A stretch of DNA of 14,034 bases. Origin: an uncultured Bacillaceae bacterium (lineage in GTDB: Bacteria > Bacillota > Bacilli > Bacillales > Caldibacillaceae). The notes beneath the pieces were generated by a model, which was given only the letters and a program-made list of their open reading frames with translations, had not been told where the DNA came from and searched no databases. Shown here piece by piece: positions 6,592 to 14,034 of the stretch (the first letter of the stretch is position 1; every line of letters starts with the position of its first letter). Made by a program: the position numbers and the translations under genes. The DNA is taken from assembly GCA_937983015.1 (NCBI GenBank), contig CALKAK010000020.1, positions 1 to 14,034 on the forward strand, written 5' to 3'.

Positions 6592-7674
6592 TTACAATGC
6601 TTTTTCCAGTGATTTCGGTTTCGCGAAAATCATCCGGCCTGCTGATGTTTGCAATACACTGGTTACTAAAACGTGAATCGTCTTGCCGATATAATTGCGC
6701 CCGTCCTCAACAACGATCATCGTACCATCATCCAGGTAGGCGATCCCTTGATCCTGCTCTTTACCATCTTTGATGATGTGAACAACCATTTCCTCGCCGG
6801 GCAAGACTACGGGTTTTAAAGCGTTCGCTAGATCGTTGATATTCAATACTTTCACTTGATGCAGTTCACATACTTTATTCAAGTTAAAATCGTTAGTAAC
6901 GACCGTACCGTTGAGTAATTTTGCCAGTTTCACTAGCTTGCTATCCACTTCTTGAATATCTTCAAAGTCCCCTTCATACACTTCAACTTTTATCGGTAAT
7001 TCCTTCTGGATTTTATTCAATATATCAAGCCCTCTTCGGCCCCGGTTTCTTTTTAATACGTCCGAGGAATCGGCGATATGTTGCAATTCTTCCAGTACGA
7101 ACTGGGGAATAACAATCGTTCCTTCTAAAAAACCTGTTTTACATATATCGGCGATCCGGCCATCGATGATCACACTCGTGTCCAAAAGTTTTACATTAGC
7201 AGCGGATGGTTCCTTCTCTTCCTCCGCTCTCCTTTTACTTCCACGGCCGGCCAAAAGATTGAATAGTTCATCCCGTTTTTTAAAGCCAACCCGAAATCCC
7301 AGATAACCAAAGATCAACGTTAACAATATAGGGACAACATCATTGATAATCGGCAGGCGAATTCCTTCTATAGCAAAGTTTACTAAAAACGCTACCAGTA
7401 ATCCTAATATAGCACCGATTGTACCGAAAATTAAATCCAATATCGGTGCGTTTAGTAATAGTTCTTCTAACCGTTTAATAAAGTTCACAACATGTCGTAC
7501 AGCCCAAAATGTCATAATATAAAAAATAATTGCACCCAAGATAGCAGATACATATGGATTATTTAATAATAATATATGATCAATGCCGATCCATTCGTAT
7601 AAAACCGGTAAAAACATGATACCTAATATCGAGCCGATCAAAAGGAACACAACCTGCACAAAGCGGGTAAGCAT
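6592..7674 (-). CDS. yacL: YacL, membrane protein with PIN and TRAM domains
   Basis: This 360-residue protein is conserved in Firmicutes. Four hydrophobic segments (about 6-26, 41-61, 79-103 and 111-130) anchor it in the membrane. A charged linker (131-160) leads to a PIN nuclease-like domain with acidic residues D165 (KLLDTSVIIDGR), E195 (FVLEELQHIAD), D244 (VDSKLVKLAK) and D262 (VVTNDFNLNK). A C-terminal TRAM RNA-binding domain (about 286-352) contains GEEMVVHIIKDGKEQDQGIAYLDDGT. An RNA-cleaving role is inferred from the domains; the physiological substrate is not known to me. The start is ATG at 7674, with AGGAGGTGA five bases upstream; the longer open frame to 7704 is not needed. In B. 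subtilis it follows disA, but here it follows radA directly. It is often annotated loosely as PilT. Confidence 0.92.
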   Translation of the reverse strand: MLTRFVQVVFLLIGSILGIMFLPVLYEWIGIDHILLLNNPYVSAILGAIIFYIMTFWAVRHVVNFIKRLEELLLNAPILDLIFGTIGAILGLLVAFLVNFAIEGIRLPIINDVVPILLTLIFGYLGFRVGFKKRDELFNLLAGRGSKRRAEEEKEPSAANVKLLDTSVIIDGRIADICKTGFLEGTIVIPQFVLEELQHIADSSDVLKRNRGRRGLDILNKIQKELPIKVEVYEGDFEDIQEVDSKLVKLAKLLNGTVVTNDFNLNKVCELHQVKVLNINDLANALKPVVLPGEEMVVHIIKDGKEQDQGIAYLDDGTMIVVEDGRNYIGKTIHVLVTSVLQTSAGRMIFAKPKSLEKAL

Positions 7675-7734
7675 CTTGTCACCTCCTGTTACCATTATAA
7701 ACAATAAAATCCTTTTAAAACGTAATATTACATG

Positions 7735-7763
7735 ATTATTTACAAGTTGTTATGAATTTGCAA
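7735..7763 (-). promoter_or_regulatory. Weak candidate promoter between radA and yacL
   Basis: TTGCAA (7763-7758, 4 of 6) lies 17 bases before AATAAT (7740-7735, 5 of 6). It would give yacL a leader of about 55 bases. A perfect TATAAT also occurs closer to yacL, at about 7690, but it has no -35 box and lies too near the ribosome binding site. The rest of the 108-base gap is A+T-rich with nothing else recognisable. Confidence 0.35.
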
Positions 7764-7782
7764 TAGATGAAAAAAGGAATGA

Positions 7783-9150
7783 TTAGTATAGTGCGATCTG
7801 TAGCGCCTCATTGATTGACGATACACCGATCAGTTCAATACCATCAGGAACTTTCCAGCCTGTTATATTTCCCCGGGGTACAAAAATCCGCTTAAAACCA
7901 AGTTTTGCAGCCTCTTTTACACGTTGTTCAATCCGATTGACCCGGCGAATCTCGCCAGCAAGTCCCACTTCGCCGATGAAGCAATCCGTTGCTCCCGTTG
8001 GTTCATCACGAAAACTGGAAGCAATACTCATCGCGACGGCTAAATCGATGGCCGGCTCATCCAATTTCACGCCACCAGTTACTTTCAGATAAGCATCCTG
8101 GTTTTGTAATAACATCCCGACCCTTTTTTCTAAAACAGCCATTATTAACGAAACCCGATTGTGATCGAGCCCTGTCGCCATTCTCCGGGGGTTGCCAAAC
8201 GTTGCCGGTGTGATCAAAGCCTGAATTTCTACCAAAATAGGTCTTGTTCCTTCTAAAGCTGCGACAACCGTTGAGCCAGATGCTCCTGCGGAACGCTCAT
8301 CGAGAAATAGTTCTGAAGGATTCAAAACTTCTTCGAGACCGTTTTCTTTCATCTCAAATACGCCGATTTCATTGGTTGAGCCGAAACGATTTTTCACCGC
8401 GCGAAGAATGCGAAACGTTTGATGACGTTCCCCTTCAAAATATAAAACAGTGTCCACCATATGTTCCAATACACGGGGGCCGGCAATCGCCCCTTCTTTT
8501 GTCACATGGCCGACAATAAAGATGGGAATTCCCGTACTTTTGGCGATGCGCATTATTTCACTAGTGCACTCACGAACCTGTGAAACGGAACCGGGGGAAG
8601 AAGTTATATCCGGGTGGAAAATCGTTTGGATGGAGTCGATCACAGCAAAACTCGGTTTTAAATCGCGAAGGTTTTCTTCTATTATATGGAAATTAGTTTC
8701 CGATAGAATATATAAATCGTCTGAGGTAATGCCGAGACGTTCAGCACGCATTTTAGTCTGTTTCGTCGATTCTTCGCCAGTAACGTAGAGAACCTTTTTC
8801 CCCATGGATGCTAGCTGCGCAGATATTTGTAGCAATAAAGTAGATTTACCGATACCCGGGTCGCCACCTATTAGTACTAGGGAGCCCTTGACAATACCTC
8901 CGCCTAAAACTCGATTGATCTCTTGGTAACGGGTTAATATCCGTTCTTCCTGAATTGTGTCAATATCGGTAATGCGTAGAGCTTTAACTCCAGACGGGTG
9001 GTTTTTACTATATGCAGAACGGCGTTCTGCCCCTTCTTCTACTTCTTCCGTAAACGTGTTCCAGCTTTGACAATTCGGGCACTTTCCCATCCATTTGGCG
9101 ATGACGTAGCCGCAGGAAGAACAGACAAATTTTGTTTTTAGTTTTGCCAT
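7783..9150 (-). CDS. radA: DNA repair/recombination ATPase RadA (Sms)
   Basis: RadA is a RecA-like, ring-forming ATPase that promotes branch migration and processing of recombination intermediates. The N-terminal zinc finger has C10, C13, C24 and C27 (CSSCGY and GKCPNC). Walker A is GGDPGIGKST at 95-104, Walker B is FAVIDSIQTI at about 168-177, and the RadA-specific KNRFG motif is at 253-257. The C-terminal Lon-protease-like domain (about 280-455) contains GLDHNRVSLIMAVLEKR and the conserved FIGEVGLAGEIR. The length of 455 is normal. The frame is open to 9234, but ATG at 9150 with AAGGGGAA begins at the family-typical MAKLKTKFVCSSCG. It belongs to the CtsR operon, 109 bases after clpC. A long hairpin fills that gap, and the usual downstream neighbour disA is absent. 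Confidence 0.95.
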   Translation of the reverse strand: MAKLKTKFVCSSCGYVIAKWMGKCPNCQSWNTFTEEVEEGAERRSAYSKNHPSGVKALRITDIDTIQEERILTRYQEINRVLGGGIVKGSLVLIGGDPGIGKSTLLLQISAQLASMGKKVLYVTGEESTKQTKMRAERLGITSDDLYILSETNFHIIEENLRDLKPSFAVIDSIQTIFHPDITSSPGSVSQVRECTSEIMRIAKSTGIPIFIVGHVTKEGAIAGPRVLEHMVDTVLYFEGERHQTFRILRAVKNRFGSTNEIGVFEMKENGLEEVLNPSELFLDERSAGASGSTVVAALEGTRPILVEIQALITPATFGNPRRMATGLDHNRVSLIMAVLEKRVGMLLQNQDAYLKVTGGVKLDEPAIDLAVAMSIASSFRDEPTGATDCFIGEVGLAGEIRRVNRIEQRVKEAAKLGFKRIFVPRGNITGWKVPDGIELIGVSSINEALQIALY

Positions 9151-9191
9151 GAAATTCCCCTTACACAACAGATTTTTAATAATAGAGAAAG

Positions 9192-9232
9192 GGATAAGAG
9201 ACAACAACCATGATTCCTGTTGCCCCTTATCC
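9192..9232 (-). other. Long imperfect hairpin between clpC and radA
   Basis: The 109-base gap holds a 15-bp inverted repeat with two G-T pairs in the minus-strand RNA (arms 9232-9218 and 9206-9192, 11-base loop). The sequence after the stem is pyrimidine-rich (CTTTCTCTATTATT) rather than a clean T run, so it may be an inefficient terminator or an mRNA-stabilising or processing structure. A weak promoter-like pair, TTGTTG (9207-9202) and TATTAT (9184-9179) with 17 bases between, overlaps the 3' arm and could serve radA. Confidence 0.6.
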
Positions 9233-9259
9233 ATATCTTATAGCATTTATGTGAAAATT

Positions 9260-11689
9260 TTATGAAAAAACGTGAGGTTTTGCGATAAACTTCCCATCTT
9301 CCACATCTACAAGAACTTTTTGACCTTTCTTTATTGTACCTTTTAGTAATTCCTCCGACAATAAATCCTCTATGTTTTTCTGAATCGCGCGGCGTAAAGG
9401 TCTTGCTCCATATTCTGGTTCATATCCTTTTTCAACAATTTTTTCTTTAGCACGTTCCGATAATTCTAATTCGATGCCTTGATTTTTTAATCGTTCAATT
9501 AACGCTTTGGATAAGATCGTTACGATCTCCTTCAATTGTTCTTTTTCCAATGGACGGAAAACGATCACTTCATCAATCCGGTTGAGAAATTCCGGTCGAA
9601 ATGTACGTTTCAATTCTTCCATTACTTGATCTTTCATCCGTTCATAATCGAATTCCTTGTTTTCCACGCTAAAACCTACATGCTTCGTATATTTTAAGGA
9701 TTGAGCACCTACATTGGATGTCATGATGATAATCGTATTTCGGAAATCGACCGTTCTTCCTTTCGAGTCCGTGAGTCTGCCATCATCAAGAACCTGCAAC
9801 AAGATATTAAATACATCGGGGTGAGCTTTTTCAATTTCATCGAAGAGGACAACGGAGTAAGGGTTTCTCCGAACTTTTTCCGTTAATTGACCGCCTTCAT
9901 CATATCCAACATACCCTGGTGGGGAACCGACCAATCTAGATGTGGAATGCTTTTCCATATATTCACTCATATCGATGCGAATCATCGCATCTTCATCACC
10001 AAACATCGCCTCAGCTAATGCTCTGGCCAGCTCGGTTTTACCGACACCAGTTGGACCGAGAAAGATGAACGATCCGATCGGACGTTTCGGGTCACCTAAT
10101 CCCGAGCGCGCTCTCCTTACAGCTTTTGCCACAGCCTCGACCGCATCATTTTGACCGATCACACGTTCATGGAGAATTTCTTCTAATCGCAACAGCCTTT
10201 CTGCTTCACTTTCAGTCAATTTCTTCACCGGGATCCCGGTCCAGCTAGAGACAACCGCAGCGATATCATCAACTGTAACTTTGCTATTCTCTTTCCCCTG
10301 TTTTTCTTTCCATTTCTTCTTTTCTTCTTCTAGCTGTCTGCGGATCCGCTGCTCCATATCTCGCAAGGAAGCTGCTTTTTCAAATTCCTGGCTTTGAACG
10401 GCGGCATCCTTCTCTTTACGGACCTCATCGAGTTTTGTTTCTAATTCCTTTAAATTCGGCGGTGTGGTAAAATTGCGAAGGCGCACTTTTGAACTCGCTT
10501 CATCAATTAAATCGATCGCTTTATCGGGTAAAAATCGATCGGAAATGTAACGATCAGACATTTTTACAGCTGCTTCGATCGCTTCATCAGTGATTACCAC
10601 ACGATGGTGAGCTTCGTAACGATCCCGGAGGCCGTGTAAAATTTGCATCGTTTCTTCCACACTTGGCTCATCGACCATGATAGGTTGGAAGCGACGTTCT
10701 AGCGCTGCATCCTTCTCGATATACTTCCGGTATTCATCCAGTGTAGTTGCACCAATACATTGAATTTCCCCTCTGGATAAAGCCGGTTTCAAAATATTGG
10801 ACGCATCAATCGCACCTTCCGCACCACCGGCACCGATTAAGGTATGCAATTCATCTATGAATAAAATAATATTTCCGGCCTGGCGTATTTCATCCATAAC
10901 TTTTTTCAAACGATCTTCAAATTCACCACGGTATTTCGTTCCGGCAACAACCGTTCCCATATCTAAAGACATCACTCTTTTATTACGCAGGATTTCCGGA
11001 ACTTCATTGTTAACAATTTGTTGTGCCAACCCCTCAGCGATAGCCGTTTTACCGACCCCGGGTTCCCCGATTAAAACAGGATTATTTTTCGTTCTCCTGC
11101 TTAATATTTCGATAACCCTTTGTATTTCTTTACTTCTACCAATGACCGGATCTAGTTTTCCTTCTTTCGCAATCTGTGTCAAGTCCCGGGCCAGACTATC
11201 GAGAGTCGGGGTACTTACATTTGTAGTGGTTCCAGATGCTCCACCGCCACCGTCATTATTGCCAAGCAATTGTAACACTTGTTGTCTCGCTTTGTTTAAA
11301 CTAACACCGAGATTATTTAAGACCCTTGCCGCAACACCTTCACCTTCGCGAATTAATCCTAATAATAAATGTTCGGTTCCGACATAAGAATGGCCAAGTT
11401 TGCGCGCCTCATCCATCGACAACTCCAGGACTCTTTTAACCCTTGGTGTATATTGGGGCATCGGATTAATTTCTGTTCCTGCTCCCAACAAATGTACGAT
11501 TTCCTTTTCGATTTTTTCTGGAGTGATGCCGATCGCTTTCAATGCTTTTGCGGCGATTCCTTCACCTTCACGAATTAGTCCTAACAAAACATGTTCAGTA
11601 CCAACATTTTGATGTCTCAGGCGAATCGCTTCTTCCTGTGCAAGGGCCATCACTTTCTGTGCCCTTTCGGTAAAACGGCCAAATAGCAT
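9260..11689 (-). CDS. clpC: ATP-dependent unfoldase ClpC
   Basis: ClpC is the Hsp100 unfoldase that, with ClpP and adaptors such as McsB or MecA, degrades damaged and regulatory proteins, including arginine-phosphorylated ones. The two Clp_N repeats (about 3-70 and 78-145) share VGTEHVLLGLIREGEG / VGTEHLLLGLIREGEG, the region that binds phospho-arginine or adaptor. AAA domain 1 has Walker A GEPGVGKT (208-215) and Walker B LFIDE (276-280). The UVR-containing middle domain (about 410-465) has QEFEKAASLRDMEQ. AAA domain 2 has Walker A GPTGVGKT (545-552), Walker B LFDEIE (615-620) and a VGF loop (671-673) for docking ClpP. At 809 residues it matches B. subtilis (810). ATG follows AAGGAGGT closely, 25 bases after mcsB. 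It is repressed by CtsR from the promoter upstream of ctsR. Confidence 0.97.
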   Translation of the reverse strand: MLFGRFTERAQKVMALAQEEAIRLRHQNVGTEHVLLGLIREGEGIAAKALKAIGITPEKIEKEIVHLLGAGTEINPMPQYTPRVKRVLELSMDEARKLGHSYVGTEHLLLGLIREGEGVAARVLNNLGVSLNKARQQVLQLLGNNDGGGGASGTTTNVSTPTLDSLARDLTQIAKEGKLDPVIGRSKEIQRVIEILSRRTKNNPVLIGEPGVGKTAIAEGLAQQIVNNEVPEILRNKRVMSLDMGTVVAGTKYRGEFEDRLKKVMDEIRQAGNIILFIDELHTLIGAGGAEGAIDASNILKPALSRGEIQCIGATTLDEYRKYIEKDAALERRFQPIMVDEPSVEETMQILHGLRDRYEAHHRVVITDEAIEAAVKMSDRYISDRFLPDKAIDLIDEASSKVRLRNFTTPPNLKELETKLDEVRKEKDAAVQSQEFEKAASLRDMEQRIRRQLEEEKKKWKEKQGKENSKVTVDDIAAVVSSWTGIPVKKLTESEAERLLRLEEILHERVIGQNDAVEAVAKAVRRARSGLGDPKRPIGSFIFLGPTGVGKTELARALAEAMFGDEDAMIRIDMSEYMEKHSTSRLVGSPPGYVGYDEGGQLTEKVRRNPYSVVLFDEIEKAHPDVFNILLQVLDDGRLTDSKGRTVDFRNTIIIMTSNVGAQSLKYTKHVGFSVENKEFDYERMKDQVMEELKRTFRPEFLNRIDEVIVFRPLEKEQLKEIVTILSKALIERLKNQGIELELSERAKEKIVEKGYEPEYGARPLRRAIQKNIEDLLSEELLKGTIKKGQKVLVDVEDGKFIAKPHVFS

Positions 11690-11714
11690 TCGATAACCTC
11701 CTTATCGGTTTTCC

Positions 11715-12776
11715 TCACATTCGAATTCGTTCCCGGATTAAAGTTGCGCGACGAACGTCACGTTCAAATGGAGACAAAGTTTTCCCGGCATGCTGCTGGA
11801 TAATTCCTGGTTGGGTTAAAATCAACAACTCATTTAAAATTGCTGGTGAGATTTCGGAAATAAATCCGAGATCAATCCCTAAACGCACATCGGATATACA
11901 TTGCGCCGCCTCTTTTGATTCGATGATTCGACTGTGCAGCAACACACCGAGGGATCTGAATATCCGGTCTTCCAGCTGAACCCCGGCTGTCTTTTTAATT
12001 TGTTCTCGCGCCGACCGTTCTTGTTCGATGATTTGTTCAACAATCGTCGTCAAATCACGGACGATATCTTCTTCCGATTTGCCGAGGGTAATTTGATTTG
12101 AGATTTGAAATATATTCCCAATCGCTTCGCTACCCTCACCGTATATACCACGAACAGTAATACCTAATTGGTTTAAACTTGGCAAAATTTGATTCATCTG
12201 CCTGGTCATCACAAGTCCCGGTAAATGCATCATCACCGATGCGCGCAAACCCGTTCCTACATTTGTCGGGCAGCTAGTCAAATAGCCACGTACTTCATGA
12301 AACGCATAATCAAGATGTTTTTCCAATTCATCATCAACTAAAAATGCCTTTTCTAAAGCCTTTTCTAATTGTAAACCAGAAGTGATACACTGTATACGTA
12401 TATGGTCTTCTTCGTTGATCATTATGCTAATTTCTTCATTTTCTGAAATCAGGCAAGCCCCATGAGGGGATTCTTCTGCCAGATTCGGGCTAATTAAGTG
12501 CTTTTCTACCAGAACCTGTTTTTGTAATGGTTCTAAAGCACTCATCCGGACCATTTCCATTCCCTGTAAGGGGGATCCGGGAGACGGGTTTGCGACTACC
12601 TGTTCCACTTTCGTTAAAACGGCCTGTGCCTCTTCATCGGAAAATAAGATCGGATATAAGTGGTCTTTTAAGTTCCTGGCTAACCGAATTCTTGAAGTCA
12701 ACACGATATCCGATTGGGGGCCATCTGCATTGATCCAGGAACATCCGGATCGGTTCAAAAACTCATCAATGGACAT
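11715..12776 (-). CDS. mcsB: Protein arginine kinase McsB
   Basis: McsB phosphorylates arginine residues on proteins, marking them for ClpC-ClpP; it also acts on CtsR and relieves repression. The phosphagen-kinase-like domain contains SDIVLTSRIRLARN (22-35), the catalytic-loop region SENEEISIMINEEDHIRIQC with E122, the conserved Cys C169 in SCPTNVGTGLRASVMMHLP, and the nucleotide-binding IYGEGSEAIGN (211-221). The C-terminal RDVRRA (339-344) is the known phospho-arginine sensing motif. Length is 353 versus 363 in B. subtilis, so the tail is slightly shorter. The start is ATG at 12776, with AAGGGGGC about seven bases upstream; another ATG two codons earlier sits too close to that site. The longer frame to 12848 overlaps mcsA. 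The overlap with mcsA is 11 bases, implying coupled translation. Confidence 0.95.
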   Translation of the reverse strand: MSIDEFLNRSGCSWINADGPQSDIVLTSRIRLARNLKDHLYPILFSDEEAQAVLTKVEQVVANPSPGSPLQGMEMVRMSALEPLQKQVLVEKHLISPNLAEESPHGACLISENEEISIMINEEDHIRIQCITSGLQLEKALEKAFLVDDELEKHLDYAFHEVRGYLTSCPTNVGTGLRASVMMHLPGLVMTRQMNQILPSLNQLGITVRGIYGEGSEAIGNIFQISNQITLGKSEEDIVRDLTTIVEQIIEQERSAREQIKKTAGVQLEDRIFRSLGVLLHSRIIESKEAAQCISDVRLGIDLGFISEISPAILNELLILTQPGIIQQHAGKTLSPFERDVRRATLIRERIRM

Positions 12777-13308
12777 CAGCATCGCCCCCTTCTTGCAATA
12801 TTTTTTCATACATGCGAATTTCATCCCGTACTTCCGCGGCCTTCTCAAACTCCTCTTTAGCCACTAAATTTTGCAAAGTCTCTTTTAAAATATCGATCTT
12901 TTTACGCAATTGTAACGCGCCGCCAGTCCGCCGGGGAATTTTCCCATTATGCTTCCAATTCCCCCCCTGTATCCGCTTTAAAACAGGAGTGAGCTTTTCA
13001 TGGAAAGCATCATAGCAATGGGCACAGCCAAATTTGCCAACTTCCAAAAACTGTTCAAAAGTCATCCCGCAATTTGCGCAGCGCGTCATTTGCCGTGTTT
13101 CAAAAGGCTCTGGATATTTAGGTTCTACATTAAAAAATCCCGCTAATAAATTATTTAATGACAAATTGGGGGAATGAAATGTATTTATGAAAGTATCGCT
13201 TTTTCCTTGCGCACAAACTTCACATAAATGATACTCTGTTTTTTCCCCATTAATAATTTTTGTAAAATGCACCGTTGCCTTCCTTATTCCGCACTCTTGG
13301 CAAATCAT
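12766..13308 (-). CDS. mcsA: McsA, zinc-binding activator of McsB
   Basis: McsA activates the McsB kinase and modulates CtsR. The 180-residue protein has four CXXC pairs: C3/C6 (CQEC), C29/C32 (CEVC), C77/C80 (CANC) and C95/C98 (CAHC), consistent with two zinc sites. The sequence RCANCGMTFEQFLEVGKFGCAHCYDAF is the family core. The C-terminus (about 135-172) is a UVR domain with LVAKEEFEKAAEVRDEIR, resembling the middle-domain segment of ClpC. Two adjacent ATG codons are possible (13311 and 13308); the second is better spaced from GAGGTGA (seven bases after GAGG) and gives the B. subtilis-like MICQEC N-terminus. It lies 22 bases after ctsR and overlaps mcsB by 11 bases. Confidence 0.95.
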   Translation of the reverse strand: MICQECGIRKATVHFTKIINGEKTEYHLCEVCAQGKSDTFINTFHSPNLSLNNLLAGFFNVEPKYPEPFETRQMTRCANCGMTFEQFLEVGKFGCAHCYDAFHEKLTPVLKRIQGGNWKHNGKIPRRTGGALQLRKKIDILKETLQNLVAKEEFEKAAEVRDEIRMYEKILQEGGDADVH

Positions 13309-13330
13309 CATCTCACCTCATAATTTCAGG

Positions 13331-13792
13331 TTATTCATAACTTAATTCAATTAACATTGCTTTTAAAATCCGAGCCCGTAATTTGTCACGATCTGGTAAG
13401 TCGATTTTTAAAACATCGCGGTCAATGGCACTCGCCATAATTTTTGCTTCTCTTTCTGTAATCACTTCTTCATCTAATAGACGCTCGATAATATCGAGGC
13501 ACGATGATTGCGGTATCGAATTGCCGATAATTGAAATTAAATGTTCAATCAACGAAGAATGATTCGTCGGTCTTACTTTAATAATCCGGATAAAGCCCCC
13601 ACCGCCTCGTTTGCTTTCAACGATATACCCTCGTTCCAGAGTAAATCTAGTATTGATCACATAGTTAATTTGCGAAGGTACGCACTGGAATTTATTCGCA
13701 ATTTCACTTCGTTTTATTTCAACGATTTCTTCCTCGCTTTTTTCCAAAACCTGCTTTAAATATTCTTCTATAATGTCAGATATATTTCTCAC
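13331..13792 (-). CDS. ctsR: Transcriptional repressor CtsR
   Basis: CtsR is the dimeric class III heat-shock repressor that controls its own operon and clp genes. The N-terminal winged helix-turn-helix includes KRSEIANKFQCVPSQINYVINTRF (27-50). The glycine-rich wing ESKRGGGGFIRI (59-70) both contacts DNA and acts as the temperature sensor in B. subtilis. The C-terminal helical dimerisation and ClpC/McsB-interaction domain (about 76-153) contains LDEEVITEREAKIMASAIDRDVL. Length is 153 versus 154 in B. subtilis. The start is GTG, preceded by GAGGTGGTGA; an AAGGAG lies further upstream. It is autoregulated through the operator at 13851-13867, about 60 bases upstream. Confidence 0.96.
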   Translation of the reverse strand: MRNISDIIEEYLKQVLEKSEEEIVEIKRSEIANKFQCVPSQINYVINTRFTLERGYIVESKRGGGGFIRIIKVRPTNHSSLIEHLISIIGNSIPQSSCLDIIERLLDEEVITEREAKIMASAIDRDVLKIDLPDRDKLRARILKAMLIELSYE

Positions 13793-13850
13793 GGACTCAC
13801 CACCTCACTCCTTGTTTCTATTTTTCTATATTTGGAACGATTATCCTGAC

Positions 13851-13867
13851 TTTGACTATATTTGACT
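13851..13867 (-). promoter_or_regulatory. CtsR operator
   Basis: The minus strand reads AGTCAAA, TAT, AGTCAAA, a perfect match to the CtsR heptad direct repeat (RGTCAAA, three bases with central A, RGTCAAA). It begins seven bases after the -10 box and so covers the expected transcription start, the usual arrangement for repression. A partial third heptad, GTCAGG (13850-13845), follows immediately. Confidence 0.9.
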
Positions 13868-13873
13868 AAATAT

Positions 13874-13903
13874 ATTATATATGGAAACCGATCTTGCTGG
13901 CAA
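13874..13903 (-). promoter_or_regulatory. Sigma-A promoter of the ctsR-mcsA-mcsB-clpC operon
   Basis: TTGCCA (13903-13898, 5 of 6) is followed after 18 bases by a perfect TATAAT (13879-13874). Transcription would start near 13867, inside the CtsR operator, giving a leader of about 75 bases before the GTG start of ctsR. I see no sigma-B-type promoter in the bases available upstream. Confidence 0.78.
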
Positions 13904-14034
13904 GTTCAGTTGACCATATTTTCCAAAAAATTTCCCGAAACACGGGTGCACACTTGACCTCATCAATACTCATTTTATCCATACCGTTGATGGATTAAAA
14001 CACATCCCTGAAGTTCTGAAATACCCCGATACTA

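Noticed and set aside
10797..11387. 196-residue open frame on the plus strand inside clpC
   Set aside because: It is fully antisense to the highly conserved first AAA domain and N-domain of ClpC, has no plausible ribosome binding site, and resembles no known protein. Long antisense frames are common opposite such genes.
13904..14034. 5S rRNA or tRNA at the right edge (an rRNA operon precedes ctsR in B. subtilis)
   Set aside because: The bases do not match the conserved 5S rRNA core or any tRNA T-loop or acceptor pattern that I could find.

Overview
The window is a contiguous block of chromosomal housekeeping and stress genes from a low-to-moderate-GC Gram-positive bacterium of the order Bacillales. 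Every gene lies on the minus strand. Reading right to left, the order is ctsR-mcsA-mcsB-clpC-radA-yacL | gltX | cysE-cysS-mrnC-rlmB-yacP(rae1)-sigH. This is the classical Bacillus/Staphylococcus arrangement. The proteins, SigH in particular, resemble Bacillus subtilis homologues closely along their whole length. A well-conserved SigH suggests a Bacillaceae-like, possibly spore-forming organism, but the species cannot be named from the sequence. I see no mobile element, rRNA, tRNA or CRISPR array.

Region by region (minus-strand transcription). (1) About 13.9 to 6.56 kb is the CtsR heat-shock and protein-quality-control operon. A sigma-A promoter overlaps a textbook CtsR heptad operator. It is followed by the repressor CtsR, the zinc-protein adaptor McsA, the arginine kinase McsB, the unfoldase ClpC, the DNA-repair ATPase RadA and the membrane PIN/TRAM protein YacL, with a probable terminator after yacL. 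(2) About 6.59 to 4.88 kb is a 260-bp gap with a 15-bp tandem repeat, then gltX (glutamyl-tRNA synthetase). (3) About 4.88 to 3.87 kb is a dedicated promoter overlapping the gltX stop codon and a complete T-box leader with UGC (Cys) specifier, antiterminator and strong terminator, followed by cysE. (4) About 3.88 to 0.8 kb holds cysS, mrnC, rlmB and rae1, tightly packed and mostly overlapping. (5) sigH follows with its own strong sigma-A promoter. A further promoter after sigH points out of the left edge, where B. subtilis has rpmG-secE-nusG.

Functionally, McsA/McsB/ClpC/CtsR form one circuit: McsB phosphorylates arginines, ClpC (with ClpP encoded elsewhere) degrades the tagged proteins, and CtsR represses the operon. 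CysE and CysS couple cysteine synthesis to cysteinyl-tRNA charging under control of uncharged tRNA-Cys. The downstream genes MrnC, RlmB and Rae1 all act on rRNA or on mRNA at the ribosome and would inherit T-box control.

The notable departures from the B. subtilis locus are absences. disA is missing between radA and yacL, and ispD-ispF are missing between yacL and gltX, with no visible remnants; the staphylococcal locus, as I recall it, shows the same pattern. Other points of interest are the tandem repeat upstream of gltX and a long hairpin between clpC and radA. I found no convincing undescribed multi-gene system here.
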